Assembly (NCBI GenBank): GCA_017548765.1
Contig: JAFYZH010000018.1
Span: 1 to 45,199 of the forward strand
DNA: 45,199 bases
Reading direction: 5' to 3'
Origin: Lachnospiraceae bacterium
GTDB taxonomy: Bacteria > Bacillota > Clostridia > Lachnospirales > Lachnospiraceae
Shown here: in pieces, positions 7,903 through 16,595 of the stretch
How positions within the stretch are numbered: position 1 is the stretch's first letter
Layout of the letters: every line of letters begins with the position of its first letter
The notes under the pieces: generated by a model
Told to the model about the DNA's origin: nothing
The model's database searches: none
Seen by the model: only the letters and a program-made list of their open reading frames with translations
Program-made: the position numbers and the translations under genes

Positions 7903-9633
7903 ATGCAATTCTATCTGACTTTATTTATCCTGTCGGTCCTCCTTACGTTTTGTTACATTTTTAAGTGGAACCGAAGGTACAGTGTTTATTTTACCATCCT
8001 GTTTTGTATCATTCCGGTAGCTTGTTTCGGCTACCTTCAGCAGGCATGGGCAGAAACGAAAGAGGGAGCCCTGATCGGCCTGAAACTGTCCTATTCGGGC
8101 GGTTGCTTTTGTACGCTTGCGATGGTGCTGAGCATCGTCCAGTTGTGCAAATTCCGCCTGAAGAAGATCTATCGGTCGATCCTTTTGGTGGGCTCGATCC
8201 TGTTCTATCTGTTGGTGCTGACGATCGGACATTTTCCGATCTATTACAAGACCGTTGCTTTCGTGCAGGAAAACGGGCGGTCGATCCTTCAAAAGGAATA
8301 TGCTTTCGGGCATTTTCTGTTTGTGCTTTGGATCTTTTTCCTGATGGTGCTCAGTATGACCGGCATCCTTCAGGGTTATCATCGCAGATCGGAGGTATCG
8401 CGTAAAACAACGCTGATGTTGTTCTCGATGGTGCTGATCTGCATGGTGTCCTATTATCTGGACAGAAAGGCTTCGCTCGGAGTCGAACTGATGCCGCTCG
8501 GCTATGTTTTCGGACAGATCGTTTTCCTGATCATCGCAGACCGGCTCGTGCTGTATGACGTGAACGACACGGTCATCGATGTGTCGCTGAAGCGCGGGGA
8601 TGTCGCCGTTATTTCCTTCGACCGTAAACGGCGTTTCTTGGGATGTAATGAAACGGCGATCCGGTTCTTCCCGGAACTCGACGGTTCCATCATCGACGAA
8701 CCGCTGCGCATGACGAACAACTATGTCAGTCGCGATGCCGATAAGAGGGCGGAGATGGCGAAAGTGCTGGATGACTGGATGGACGAGGTCGAGCTTTCGG
8801 ACGATGTCGTGGAGCACTTATACGACCATGAGGAACGCATTTTCCGATTCCGCGCGGACGAGATCATGGATGCTCGCACTTGCCGTGGCTTCAGTTTCTC
8901 CATTACGGACGAAACGCGCGAGCAACAGTACCTGCGCTTGATCGAAAACTATAATAACACACTGGAAAATGAGGTCGAGAAGAAGACCCGCCACCTGGTC
9001 GAGATGCATGACAAATTCGTCCTGGGCATGGCGGAAATGGTGGAAGGTCGCGACAGTTCGACGGGCGGTCACATCAAGCGCACCAGTCAGGGCGTTCGCC
9101 TGCTGATCGGCGAGATGCGTAAGGATCCGACCCTGAACCTGACCTACGAGTTCGCCCGCGACATGATAAAGGCGGCCCCCATGCACGATATCGGAAAGAT
9201 CACGATCGACGATGCGATCCTGCGTAAGCCCGGCAACTTTACACCGGAGGAACTCGCGAAGATGCGTGAGCATTCCGCCGCGGGCGCGAAGATCCTGCAT
9301 GAACTGCTGGCGGATCTCGGCGATCCGGAGTTCGCGACCATTGCGGAAAATGTCGCCCACTATCACCACGAGTACATGGACGGCACCGGCTATCCCGAAG
9401 GCCTGAAGGGAGAGGAGATCCCCCTCGAGGCCCGTATCATGGCCATCGCTGACGTGTACGACGCTCTTGTGAGCAAACGTTACTATAAAGAGGGCATGAG
9501 CTTCGAAGATGCCGACCGCATCATCATGGAGGGCATGGGGACCCAGTTCGACAAAAACCTCGAACCGTTCTACGTCGCCGCCCGGCCGAAACTCGAGGCA
9601 TATTACAAACGTGAATTTGAAGAGAATAAATAG
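7903..9633 (+). CDS. Membrane-bound HD-GYP phosphodiesterase with PAS-like domain
   Basis: Residues 1 to about 220 hold seven hydrophobic helices resembling the N-terminal 7TM sensor of histidine kinases. A PAS-like domain follows (about 225-345), then a short coiled coil (LENEVEKKTRHLVEMHD), then an HD-GYP domain (about 365-565). The catalytic features are present: GGHIKRT, MHDIGK with the HD pair at 428-429, HHE, and DGTGYPEGL (GYP at 496-498). HD-GYP proteins typically hydrolyse cyclic di-GMP, so this is a likely membrane sensor lowering c-di-GMP. AAAAGG lies about ten bases before the ATG. The 52-base gap from the GH18 gene has no clear promoter, so the two may be co-transcribed. Confidence 0.85.
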   Translation: MQFYLTLFILSVLLTFCYIFKWNRRYSVYFTILFCIIPVACFGYLQQAWAETKEGALIGLKLSYSGGCFCTLAMVLSIVQLCKFRLKKIYRSILLVGSILFYLLVLTIGHFPIYYKTVAFVQENGRSILQKEYAFGHFLFVLWIFFLMVLSMTGILQGYHRRSEVSRKTTLMLFSMVLICMVSYYLDRKASLGVELMPLGYVFGQIVFLIIADRLVLYDVNDTVIDVSLKRGDVAVISFDRKRRFLGCNETAIRFFPELDGSIIDEPLRMTNNYVSRDADKRAEMAKVLDDWMDEVELSDDVVEHLYDHEERIFRFRADEIMDARTCRGFSFSITDETREQQYLRLIENYNNTLENEVEKKTRHLVEMHDKFVLGMAEMVEGRDSSTGGHIKRTSQGVRLLIGEMRKDPTLNLTYEFARDMIKAAPMHDIGKITIDDAILRKPGNFTPEELAKMREHSAAGAKILHELLADLGDPEFATIAENVAHYHHEYMDGTGYPEGLKGEEIPLEARIMAIADVYDALVSKRYYKEGMSFEDADRIIMEGMGTQFDKNLEPFYVAARPKLEAYYKREFEENK

Positions 9634-9636
9634 TAA

Positions 9637-9664
9637 AACGGGGCTGCCTTTGGGCAGCCCCGTT
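9637..9664. terminator. Intrinsic terminator between HD-GYP gene and uxaC
   Basis: AACGGGGCTGCC (9637-9648) pairs perfectly with 9653-9664 around a TTTG loop. The flanking T-tracts are modest. It serves the convergent HD-GYP and uxaC genes. Confidence 0.8.
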
Positions 9665-9682
9665 GCTATTCATATCCGGTCA

Positions 9683-11083
<1,401 letters not shown>

Positions 11084-11127
11084 GCTGATACCCGGCATCT
11101 TCCTTCTGCTGTTGATGCCGCCCTCCT
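11084..11127 (-). promoter_or_regulatory. Split ribosome binding site of uxaC with intervening hairpin
   Basis: On the minus strand AGGAGGG (11127-11121) is followed at once by CGGCATC (11120-11114), a 14-base loop and GATGCCG (11099-11093), a perfect 7-bp stem. Nine further bases lead to ATG 11083. Looping out the hairpin places the SD about ten bases from that start. The alternative ATG 11098 sits inside the 3' arm of the stem. Confidence 0.5.
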
Positions 11128-11149
11128 GTTATACAGTTTTTCGAATCCG

Positions 11150-11171
11150 GATGCCGATGGCTCGCGGCATC
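11150..11171 (-). repeat. GATGCCG/CGGCATC inverted repeat in uxaC leader
   Basis: GATGCCG (11150-11156) and CGGCATC (11165-11171) form a 7-bp dyad with an 8-base spacer just downstream of the uxaC -10 element. The same heptamer recurs at 11093-11099 and 11114-11120, giving four copies in about 80 bases. It could be an operator or an alternative RNA stem. Confidence 0.55.
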
Positions 11172-11182
11172 TGTCTGAAAAC

Positions 11183-11211
11183 AGTATACAATACTTTCTG
11201 AAACGACGCAA
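11183..11211 (-). promoter_or_regulatory. Sigma-A promoter of uxaC
   Basis: Minus-strand -35 TTGCGT (11211-11206), 17-bp spacer, -10 TATACT (11188-11183). It is back to back with the eda promoter. Confidence 0.65.
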
Positions 11212-11230
11212 GAGAGAAATGAATTATGGG

Positions 11231-11259
11231 TTGCATTTTTTGTTCGACATTGTTATAAT
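11231..11259 (+). promoter_or_regulatory. Sigma-A promoter of eda-kdgK
   Basis: TTGCAT (11231-11236), 17-bp spacer, perfect TATAAT (11254-11259). It lies 55 bases before the eda start at 11315. Confidence 0.75.
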
Positions 11260-11314
11260 GAGTGTGATTGAAACGAGAGAGTTTCAAGATCATTGTAAGC
11301 AGAAGGTACAAAAA

Positions 11315-12280
11315 ATGAATATCATTGATGAGATCTCAAAAATCGGTATCGTGCCGGTGATCGCTCTGGATCACGCAGAAGATGCCGAACCGCTGGGCCG
11401 CGCACTTCGCGAGGGTGGTTTAAACTGCGCTGAAGTGACATTCCGTACGGCCGCAGCCGCGGACGCGATCCGCATCCTGTCCCAAACATTTCCCGATATG
11501 TGTGTAGGAGCCGGCACGGTCCTGACGCCCGCCCAGGTGGACGCAGCCGTAGCAGCAGGCGCAAAATTTATCGTTAGCCCCGGTCTGAACCCGACCGTGG
11601 TCTCTTATTGTGTGGAAAAAAATATCCCGATCGTTCCCGGCTGCTCGAGCCCGAGCGACATCGAGACAGCGCTTTCCTTCGGCCTGGACGTGGTGAAGTT
11701 CTTCCCTGCGGAAGCAGCAGGCGGCCTCGCTATGATCAAGGCGATGAGCGCTCCATATACAAAGGTACGCTTCATGCCGACCGGCGGCATCAACGCAGCA
11801 AACCTGAACGACTACCTCGCATTTTCCAAGATCATCGCGTGCGGCGGCAGCTGGATGGTCAGCAAGGACCTGCTGGCAGCGCGTGACTTCGACACGATCC
11901 GCGAGAAGACCCGCGAGGCCGTGATGACCATGCTGGGCTTCAAGGTCGTTCACGTCGGCATCAACGCAGGCGACGAGGCATCCGCCCTCGCGATCGCGAA
12001 CCTCTTCGGCGCAGCCTTCGGTTTCGCCGTAAAAGTGGGCAATTCCTCCATCATGGCGGGTAAGGGCGTAGAAGTTATGAAGAGCGCCGGCCGCGGTGAG
12101 AAGGGCCACATCGCCATCTCCACGAAGAGCGTGGACCGCGCGGTCTACCACCTGGAGAAGCAGGGCATCGAGTTCGACTACGACAGCGCGAAGAAAGACG
12201 AGAAGACCGGTCGTTTGAAAGTGATCTATTTGAAAGAATCCTTTGGTGGATTTGCGATACATTTATTGCAGGAGGCTTAA
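11315..12280 (+). CDS. eda: KDPG/KHG aldolase with C-terminal VOC-like domain
   Basis: Eda cleaves 2-keto-3-deoxy-6-phosphogluconate to pyruvate and glyceraldehyde-3-phosphate, the last step of the hexuronate route here. Residues 1 to about 208 form the aldolase: AEVTFRT with catalytic E40, GAGTVL, SPG, and VVKFFPAE with Schiff-base K128. From about residue 209 an extra domain of some 110 residues (FKVVHVGIN... through FGGFAIHLL) resembles a vicinal-oxygen-chelate/glyoxalase-like half module; its role is unknown. Total length is 321 residues against about 210 for a simple Eda. ATG 11315 is chosen for AGAAGG eight bases upstream. It ends two bases before kdgK, so the two are translationally close. 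Confidence 0.9.
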   Translation: MNIIDEISKIGIVPVIALDHAEDAEPLGRALREGGLNCAEVTFRTAAAADAIRILSQTFPDMCVGAGTVLTPAQVDAAVAAGAKFIVSPGLNPTVVSYCVEKNIPIVPGCSSPSDIETALSFGLDVVKFFPAEAAGGLAMIKAMSAPYTKVRFMPTGGINAANLNDYLAFSKIIACGGSWMVSKDLLAARDFDTIREKTREAVMTMLGFKVVHVGINAGDEASALAIANLFGAAFGFAVKVGNSSIMAGKGVEVMKSAGRGEKGHIAISTKSVDRAVYHLEKQGIEFDYDSAKKDEKTGRLKVIYLKESFGGFAIHLLQEA

Positions 12281-12282
12281 TC

Positions 12283-13302
12283 ATGAAAGTTGTTACATTT
12301 GGTGAATTGATGTTGCGTCTGGCACCGGAAGGTTATTATCGTTTCGTACAGGCGGATACTCTGGGTGCTACCTTCGGCGGTGGTGAGGCCAATGTTGCCG
12401 TATCCCTCGCAAACTATGGCGTAGACGCTGCTTTTGTTACAAAACTGCCGAAGCATGAGATCGGCCAGGCGGCTGTGAACTCATTGCGCAAATATGGCGT
12501 GGATACATCGAAGATCGTACGCGGCGGCGACCGTGTCGGCATCTACTTCCTGGAGAAGGGCGCGAGCCAGCGTCCGTCGAAGGTCATCTACGACCGCGCA
12601 GGTTCCGCGATCGCGAAGGCCGAGCTTTCCGATTTCAATTGGGACGAGATCTTCGAAGGCGTGGACTGGTTCCACTTCACCGGCATTACCCCTGCGCTCG
12701 GTGACAACGTAGCCGAGATCTGCGAGGCAGCCTGCCGCGCAGCGAAGAACCGCGGCATCACCATCAGCTGCGACCTGAACTACCGCGCGAAGCTGTGGAC
12801 GAAAGAGAAGGCCGGCGAGGTTATGGGCCGCCTGTGTCAGTATGTCGACGTCTGCATCGCGAACGAAGAGGATGCGGGCGATGTCTTCGGCATCCGCGCG
12901 ACGAACACCGACGTTACGACCGGTAAGGTAAACCACGAGGGCTACAAGGAAGTTGCGAAGAAGCTGCAGGAGCGCTTCGGTTTCACGAAGGTTGCGATCA
13001 CCCTGCGTACTTCCATTTCGGCCAATGATAACCTGTGGGCTGCTATGCTGTACGACGGCGAGGACTACTATTTCAGCAAGAGCTATTCGATGCACATCGT
13101 GGATCGTGTCGGCGGCGGCGACTCCTTCGGCGGCGGCCTGATCTATGCCTGCTTAAATGGCTATGACTCCCGCAGTACCATCGAATTTGCTGTAGCAGCG
13201 AGCTGCTTGAAGCACAGCATCGAGGGTGACTACAACATGGTCAGCGTGGATGAAGTAAAGAAACTCGCGGGCGGCGACGGCTCGGGCAGAGTTCAGAGAT
13301 AA
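12283..13302 (+). CDS. kdgK: 2-dehydro-3-deoxygluconokinase (PfkB family)
   Basis: KdgK phosphorylates 2-keto-3-deoxygluconate to KDPG, the substrate of the upstream aldolase. The 339-residue protein has the PfkB-family features: an N-terminal FGELMLRLAP strand, GGGEANVAVSLA substrate-binding region and the C-terminal DRVGGGDSFGGGL signature with the catalytic aspartate. The TFGELMLRL...RFVQADTLGATFGGGEANVA pattern is typical of clostridial KdgK. AGGAGG overlaps the end of eda. No terminator follows before the promoter at 13320. Confidence 0.88.
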   Translation: MKVVTFGELMLRLAPEGYYRFVQADTLGATFGGGEANVAVSLANYGVDAAFVTKLPKHEIGQAAVNSLRKYGVDTSKIVRGGDRVGIYFLEKGASQRPSKVIYDRAGSAIAKAELSDFNWDEIFEGVDWFHFTGITPALGDNVAEICEAACRAAKNRGITISCDLNYRAKLWTKEKAGEVMGRLCQYVDVCIANEEDAGDVFGIRATNTDVTTGKVNHEGYKEVAKKLQERFGFTKVAITLRTSISANDNLWAAMLYDGEDYYFSKSYSMHIVDRVGGGDSFGGGLIYACLNGYDSRSTIEFAVAASCLKHSIEGDYNMVSVDEVKKLAGGDGSGRVQR

Positions 13303-13319
13303 AAAATTGAAAAAAAGTA

Positions 13320-13356
13320 TTGACAGAGGTAAATGAAAGTGTTATAGTACTTTCAT
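13320..13356 (+). promoter_or_regulatory. Strong promoter of the aromatic operon with overlapping inverted repeat
   Basis: Perfect -35 TTGACA (13320-13325), 17-bp spacer, -10 TATAGT (13343-13348). A perfect 8-bp inverted repeat, ATGAAAGT (13333-13340) and ACTTTCAT (13349-13356), brackets the -10 box with an 8-base centre. This is a good position for a repressor operator. The predicted start of transcription is near 13355. Confidence 0.8.
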
Positions 13357-13408
13357 CGGCGGTACAACACTTTAAACTGTAAAAGTGTAAAGCGACAAAC
13401 ATCCGCCG
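13357..13408 (+). other. Structured 5' end of the aromatic operon leader
   Basis: CGGCGG (13357-13362) pairs with CCGCCG (13403-13408), enclosing a second perfect hairpin, ACACTTT (13367-13373) with AAAGTGT (13382-13388). It begins at the predicted transcript start, so it may stabilise the leader or be a sensing element. Structure inferred by eye. Confidence 0.5.
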
Positions 13409-13463
13409 TCATCCGGGTGACCGGGTGGACAGAAAGACGACACTTGCGAAAGGACAGCGTAAT

Positions 13464-13553
13464 ATGTTACAATTAACGAATACAAAGTTTTATGCATATT
13501 ACTTTTACTTTCAGGGCTTTACCAAGAAGACCTGTTCCTTTTGCTGTGTCTGA
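13464..13553 (+). CDS. Phe/Tyr-rich leader peptide of the aromatic amino acid operon
   Basis: A 29-codon open frame with AAAGGA nine bases before its ATG and TGA at 13551-13553. Codons 9-16 read F-Y-A-Y-Y-F-Y-F, seven aromatics in eight, followed by QGF and a later Phe; in all five Phe and four Tyr codons and no Trp. It lies between the operon promoter and an intrinsic terminator placed just before pheA. The gene order and codon run match the logic of amino-acid leader peptides such as pheL, in which ribosome stalling at scarce charged tRNA prevents termination. The frame and codons are directly seen; the regulatory function is inference. Confidence 0.82.
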   Translation: MLQLTNTKFYAYYFYFQGFTKKTCSFCCV

Positions 13554-13587
13554 ACATCAACCTCAGAATACGATCATGTAGGATAGA

Positions 13588-13625
13588 GACCGGTGTTTGC
13601 GAGCAGCAAATACCGGTCCTTTTTT
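13588..13625 (+). terminator. Attenuator terminator upstream of pheA
   Basis: GACCGGTGTTTGC (13588-13600) pairs with GCAAATACCGGTC (13606-13618), a 13-bp stem with one G-U pair and a GAGCA loop, followed by a T-run at 13620-13625. It starts 34 bases after the leader-peptide stop. A candidate antiterminator is TGAACATC at the leader stop (13551-13558) pairing with GGTGTTTG (13592-13599) through several G-U pairs. A further stem, CGGTCC (13614-13619) with GGACCG (13631-13636), would form only in read-through RNA. Confidence 0.85.
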
Positions 13626-13649
13626 GTACAGGACCGATAAGGAGAGATC

Positions 13650-14648
13650 ATGGAAGACGTTAAGACGATCAAGGAAGATTTGAAGAAATTAGACAGCGAG
13701 ATCGACCGCCTCATTATGGAGCGGAGCCACCTGCAGGGGCAGTTGGCGGCCAGCCACACGAAGCGCGACAAACAGCGGACGCTGGAAGATAAGGTGCGCG
13801 AGGCGATCTACGCCGAGCCGGTCGCATTTCCCAGAAAGGCCTCGGTAGCCTGCCAGGGCGTTGCGGGCGCGAACTCGCAGATCGCGGCAGAGAAACTGTT
13901 CGCGACTCCCTACGAGATGTATTTCAAAACATTTGAAGGCGTGTTTTCCGCCATTGATAAGGGCCTGTGCGAATACGGCGTCCTGCCGATCGAAAACTCG
14001 ACGGCCGGCCAGGTCAATGCCGTCTACGACCTGATGATGAAATATCGTTTCTACATCGTGCGCAGCGTGCGCGTGAAGGTGGATCACAACCTGATGGTGA
14101 AGCCGGGGACGAAGAAGGAAGAGATCCGCGAGATCTTCTCCCACGAGCAGGCGCTGATGCAGTGCGCGGAGTACCTGAAGGGCTTCCCGGGCGTGAAGAT
14201 CACGGCGGTCGAAAACACGGCAGTGGCGGCGCGGATGGTCGAAGAGTCCGAGGATCCGAACGTAGCCTGCCTGTGCACACGGGCCTGCGAGGAGCTCTAC
14301 CACCTCGAGTGTTTGGAGAAATCCGTGCAGGATCACGGGGGCAATTATACGCGCTTCATATGCATTGCCCGCCACCTGCAGATCTTCCCGGGTGCGAACC
14401 GCACCAGCGTGATGGCCGTCCTGCCGCATAAGCCGGGCGCTCTGTTCCACATCCTGAAGCAGTTCGCGGATCTGGGTTGCAACCTGACGCGCATCCAGAG
14501 CCGTCCCATCCCGGAGCGGGATTTCGAATTCATGTTCTACCTGGATTTCGAGACCTCCGTCTACTCGGAGGAATTCACGAAGATGCTGATGAACCTGGCA
14601 ACATCATGTGAAGAGTTTGAATATCTGGGATCGTACATAGAACAGTAA
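13650..14648 (+). CDS. pheA: Prephenate dehydratase with vestigial chorismate mutase segment and ACT domain
   Basis: The enzyme converts prephenate to phenylpyruvate. Residues 63 to about 245 are the dehydratase domain (SVACQGVAGANSQIAA, IENSTAG, and the catalytic TRF at 234-236). Residues 250-332 are an ACT domain with GALF (263-266) and QSRP (283-286) in place of the ESRP Phe-binding motif, consistent with Phe feedback. The first 55 residues look like helix 1 of an AroQ-type chorismate mutase, but helices 2 and 3 are largely missing: the dehydratase begins some 40 residues earlier than in bifunctional P-proteins. Chorismate mutase activity is therefore doubtful and probably supplied by the fusion protein at 20294. 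AAGGAG lies five bases before the ATG. Confidence 0.88.
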   Translation: MEDVKTIKEDLKKLDSEIDRLIMERSHLQGQLAASHTKRDKQRTLEDKVREAIYAEPVAFPRKASVACQGVAGANSQIAAEKLFATPYEMYFKTFEGVFSAIDKGLCEYGVLPIENSTAGQVNAVYDLMMKYRFYIVRSVRVKVDHNLMVKPGTKKEEIREIFSHEQALMQCAEYLKGFPGVKITAVENTAVAARMVEESEDPNVACLCTRACEELYHLECLEKSVQDHGGNYTRFICIARHLQIFPGANRTSVMAVLPHKPGALFHILKQFADLGCNLTRIQSRPIPERDFEFMFYLDFETSVYSEEFTKMLMNLATSCEEFEYLGSYIEQ

Positions 14649-14715
14649 GTATAAAGACGATAACGCGGCGAGGGCCGCGAGACTAATATAGAGTTGAAAG
14701 AAAAGAGGATTTATC

Positions 14716-15717
14716 ATGATAGCAGTATTAAAGCCGGGCGTATCCGGAGAGCAGAGCGCAAAATTGATCGAATGGTTTGAGGAGCAGGGCGTTAAGGTCC
14801 ATGTTTCCAATGGTGAATTCCAGACCGTCCTGGGTCTGATCGGCGACACCAGCCGCATCGACGCGGAGTTGGTCGAGTCTCTGGATATCATCGAAAGTGT
14901 AAAACGCATCAGCGAGCCGTATAAGAAGGCGAACCGTAAATTCCATCCGGAAGATACCATCGTTGAGGCGGGCGGCGTGAAGTTCGGCGGCGGCAATTTC
15001 GCCATCATCGCGGGACCGTGTTCCGTCGAGACGCCGGAGCAGATCACCTATGTGGCACAGCGCGTGAAGGAGTCCGGAGCGGCGATGCTGCGCGGCGGCG
15101 CGTTCAAGCCCCGCACCAGCCCGTACGACTTCCAGGGCCTGCACGAAAAAGGCATCGAGCTCCTGCTCGAGGCGAAGCGCCAGACCGGCCTGCCCATCGT
15201 AACCGAGATCATGAACGCCGAGCATTTGCCGCTGTTTGAGGAAGTGGACCTGATCCAGGTCGGCGCCCGTAACATGCAGAACTTCGAGCTCCTGAAGGCT
15301 CTGGGTAAGACGAACAAGCCCATCCTTCTGAAGCGCGGCCTGGCAAATACCCTGAAGGAATTTTTGATGAGCGCGGAGTACATCATGGCAGGGGGCAATG
15401 AAAACGTCATCCTCTGCGAGCGTGGCATCCGCTCCTTCGATCCGGCGACCCGTAACGTTTTGGACCTGGCCTCGGTCCCGCTCCTTCATGAAATGACGCA
15501 TCTGCCCATCGTGGTAGACCCGAGCCATGCGACAGGTATCGCGAGACTGGTTGAGCCCATGTCCCTGGCAGCGGTTGCAGGCGGCGCCGACGGCCTGATC
15601 ATCGAGGTACACAACGACCCGCAGCACGCATGGAGCGACGGCGCGCAGTCATTGACCCCGGACCAGTTCGACGTGGTCAGTAAGAAAGTAAGAAAGATCC
15701 AGGCAGCACTGGCCTGA
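14716..15717 (+). CDS. aroF: 3-deoxy-7-phosphoheptulonate (DAHP) synthase, type I beta
   Basis: Catalyses the first committed step, condensing phosphoenolpyruvate and erythrose-4-phosphate. The 333-residue protein has an N-terminal ferredoxin-like regulatory domain (about 1-75) of the kind found in Thermotoga and clostridial enzymes. The barrel follows, with IAGPCSVE, RGGAFKPRTSPY, GARNMQNF, LLKRG and VVDPSHATG, the last four contributing substrate and metal ligands. No chorismate mutase domain is attached. Feedback control by Tyr or Phe through the N-terminal domain is likely from the family. It follows pheA after 67 bases with its own AGAGGA. Confidence 0.93.
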   Translation: MIAVLKPGVSGEQSAKLIEWFEEQGVKVHVSNGEFQTVLGLIGDTSRIDAELVESLDIIESVKRISEPYKKANRKFHPEDTIVEAGGVKFGGGNFAIIAGPCSVETPEQITYVAQRVKESGAAMLRGGAFKPRTSPYDFQGLHEKGIELLLEAKRQTGLPIVTEIMNAEHLPLFEEVDLIQVGARNMQNFELLKALGKTNKPILLKRGLANTLKEFLMSAEYIMAGGNENVILCERGIRSFDPATRNVLDLASVPLLHEMTHLPIVVDPSHATGIARLVEPMSLAAVAGGADGLIIEVHNDPQHAWSDGAQSLTPDQFDVVSKKVRKIQAALA

Positions 15718-15729
15718 GGAGGCATACAC

Positions 15730-16587
15730 ATGAAAACAGTTGGCGTAGTCGGTTTGGGACTGATCGGGGGATCGTTTGCAAAGGCATATCATGCGGACGG
15801 CGGCTGGAAGGTCCTGGCGCATGACCGCGACGAGTCGATCCTCGGGATCGCGCAGCTCGGCGGCGAGATCGACGGAAGACTTACTAAAGAAAATATCGGG
15901 AGCTGTGATCTGATCCTGCTCGCCCTGTATCCGGAGGCGACCGTGGACTACCTCACGGAGATGGCGCCGCACATCGCTAAGGGTGCCATCGTCATCGATG
16001 GCTGCGGTATCAAGCGCTTCGTATGCGAGCATTGCTTCGCCCTCGCGAAGGAGCACGGCTTTACGTTTTTGGGCGGCCACCCCATGGCCGGCCGGCATTT
16101 CTCGGGCTACAAATACAGCACGAAGACCTTGTTTAAGGACTCTTCGATGGTTATCGTCCCTGAGCATTTTGACGATATCGCGGAGCTGGAACTGTTGGCT
16201 CGCGTGAAGGAGCTTCTGAAGCCCGCCATGTTCGGCCGCATCACGATCTCCACACCGCAGCAGCACGACGCGATGATCGCATTTACCTCGCAGCTGGCGC
16301 ACGTGGTCTCCAACGCCTACGTGAAGAGCCCGACCGCCCGCTCGCACAAAGGATTTTCCGCGGGCAGTTACAAGGACCTGACCCGTGTCGCATGGCTCAA
16401 CGAAGACATGTGGACCGAGCTCTTCCTCGAAAACGGAGATAATCTCGTGAAGGAGCTGGATACGATCATCGGCAACCTCACGAAATATCGTGACGCCATC
16501 GCGCAGAACGATGCGGCGACGCTGCACGACCTGCTCGCAGAAGGCAAACATTGCAAAGAGGAGATTGACGGAAAGTTCAATCGATAG
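15730..16587 (+). CDS. tyrA: Prephenate dehydrogenase
   Basis: Oxidatively decarboxylates prephenate to 4-hydroxyphenylpyruvate for tyrosine synthesis. The 285-residue protein starts with a Rossmann motif, VGLGLIGGSFAKA, followed by LALYPEATVDYL and the active-site region GGHPMAGRHFSGY, with SQLAHVVSNAY in the helical C-terminal domain. It lacks a C-terminal ACT domain, so feedback by Tyr at the protein level is less obvious than in ACT-containing forms. It starts 12 bases after aroF with GAGGAGG in front. Confidence 0.92.
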   Translation: MKTVGVVGLGLIGGSFAKAYHADGGWKVLAHDRDESILGIAQLGGEIDGRLTKENIGSCDLILLALYPEATVDYLTEMAPHIAKGAIVIDGCGIKRFVCEHCFALAKEHGFTFLGGHPMAGRHFSGYKYSTKTLFKDSSMVIVPEHFDDIAELELLARVKELLKPAMFGRITISTPQQHDAMIAFTSQLAHVVSNAYVKSPTARSHKGFSAGSYKDLTRVAWLNEDMWTELFLENGDNLVKELDTIIGNLTKYRDAIAQNDAATLHDLLAEGKHCKEEIDGKFNR

Positions 16588-16595
16588 GAGGGTTT

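Noticed and set aside
13401-13440. T-box element before the aromatic operon
   Set aside because: GGGTGG occurs, but the rest of the conserved T-box sequence (ACCGCG) and a specifier-stem context are absent; a leader peptide explains the region better.
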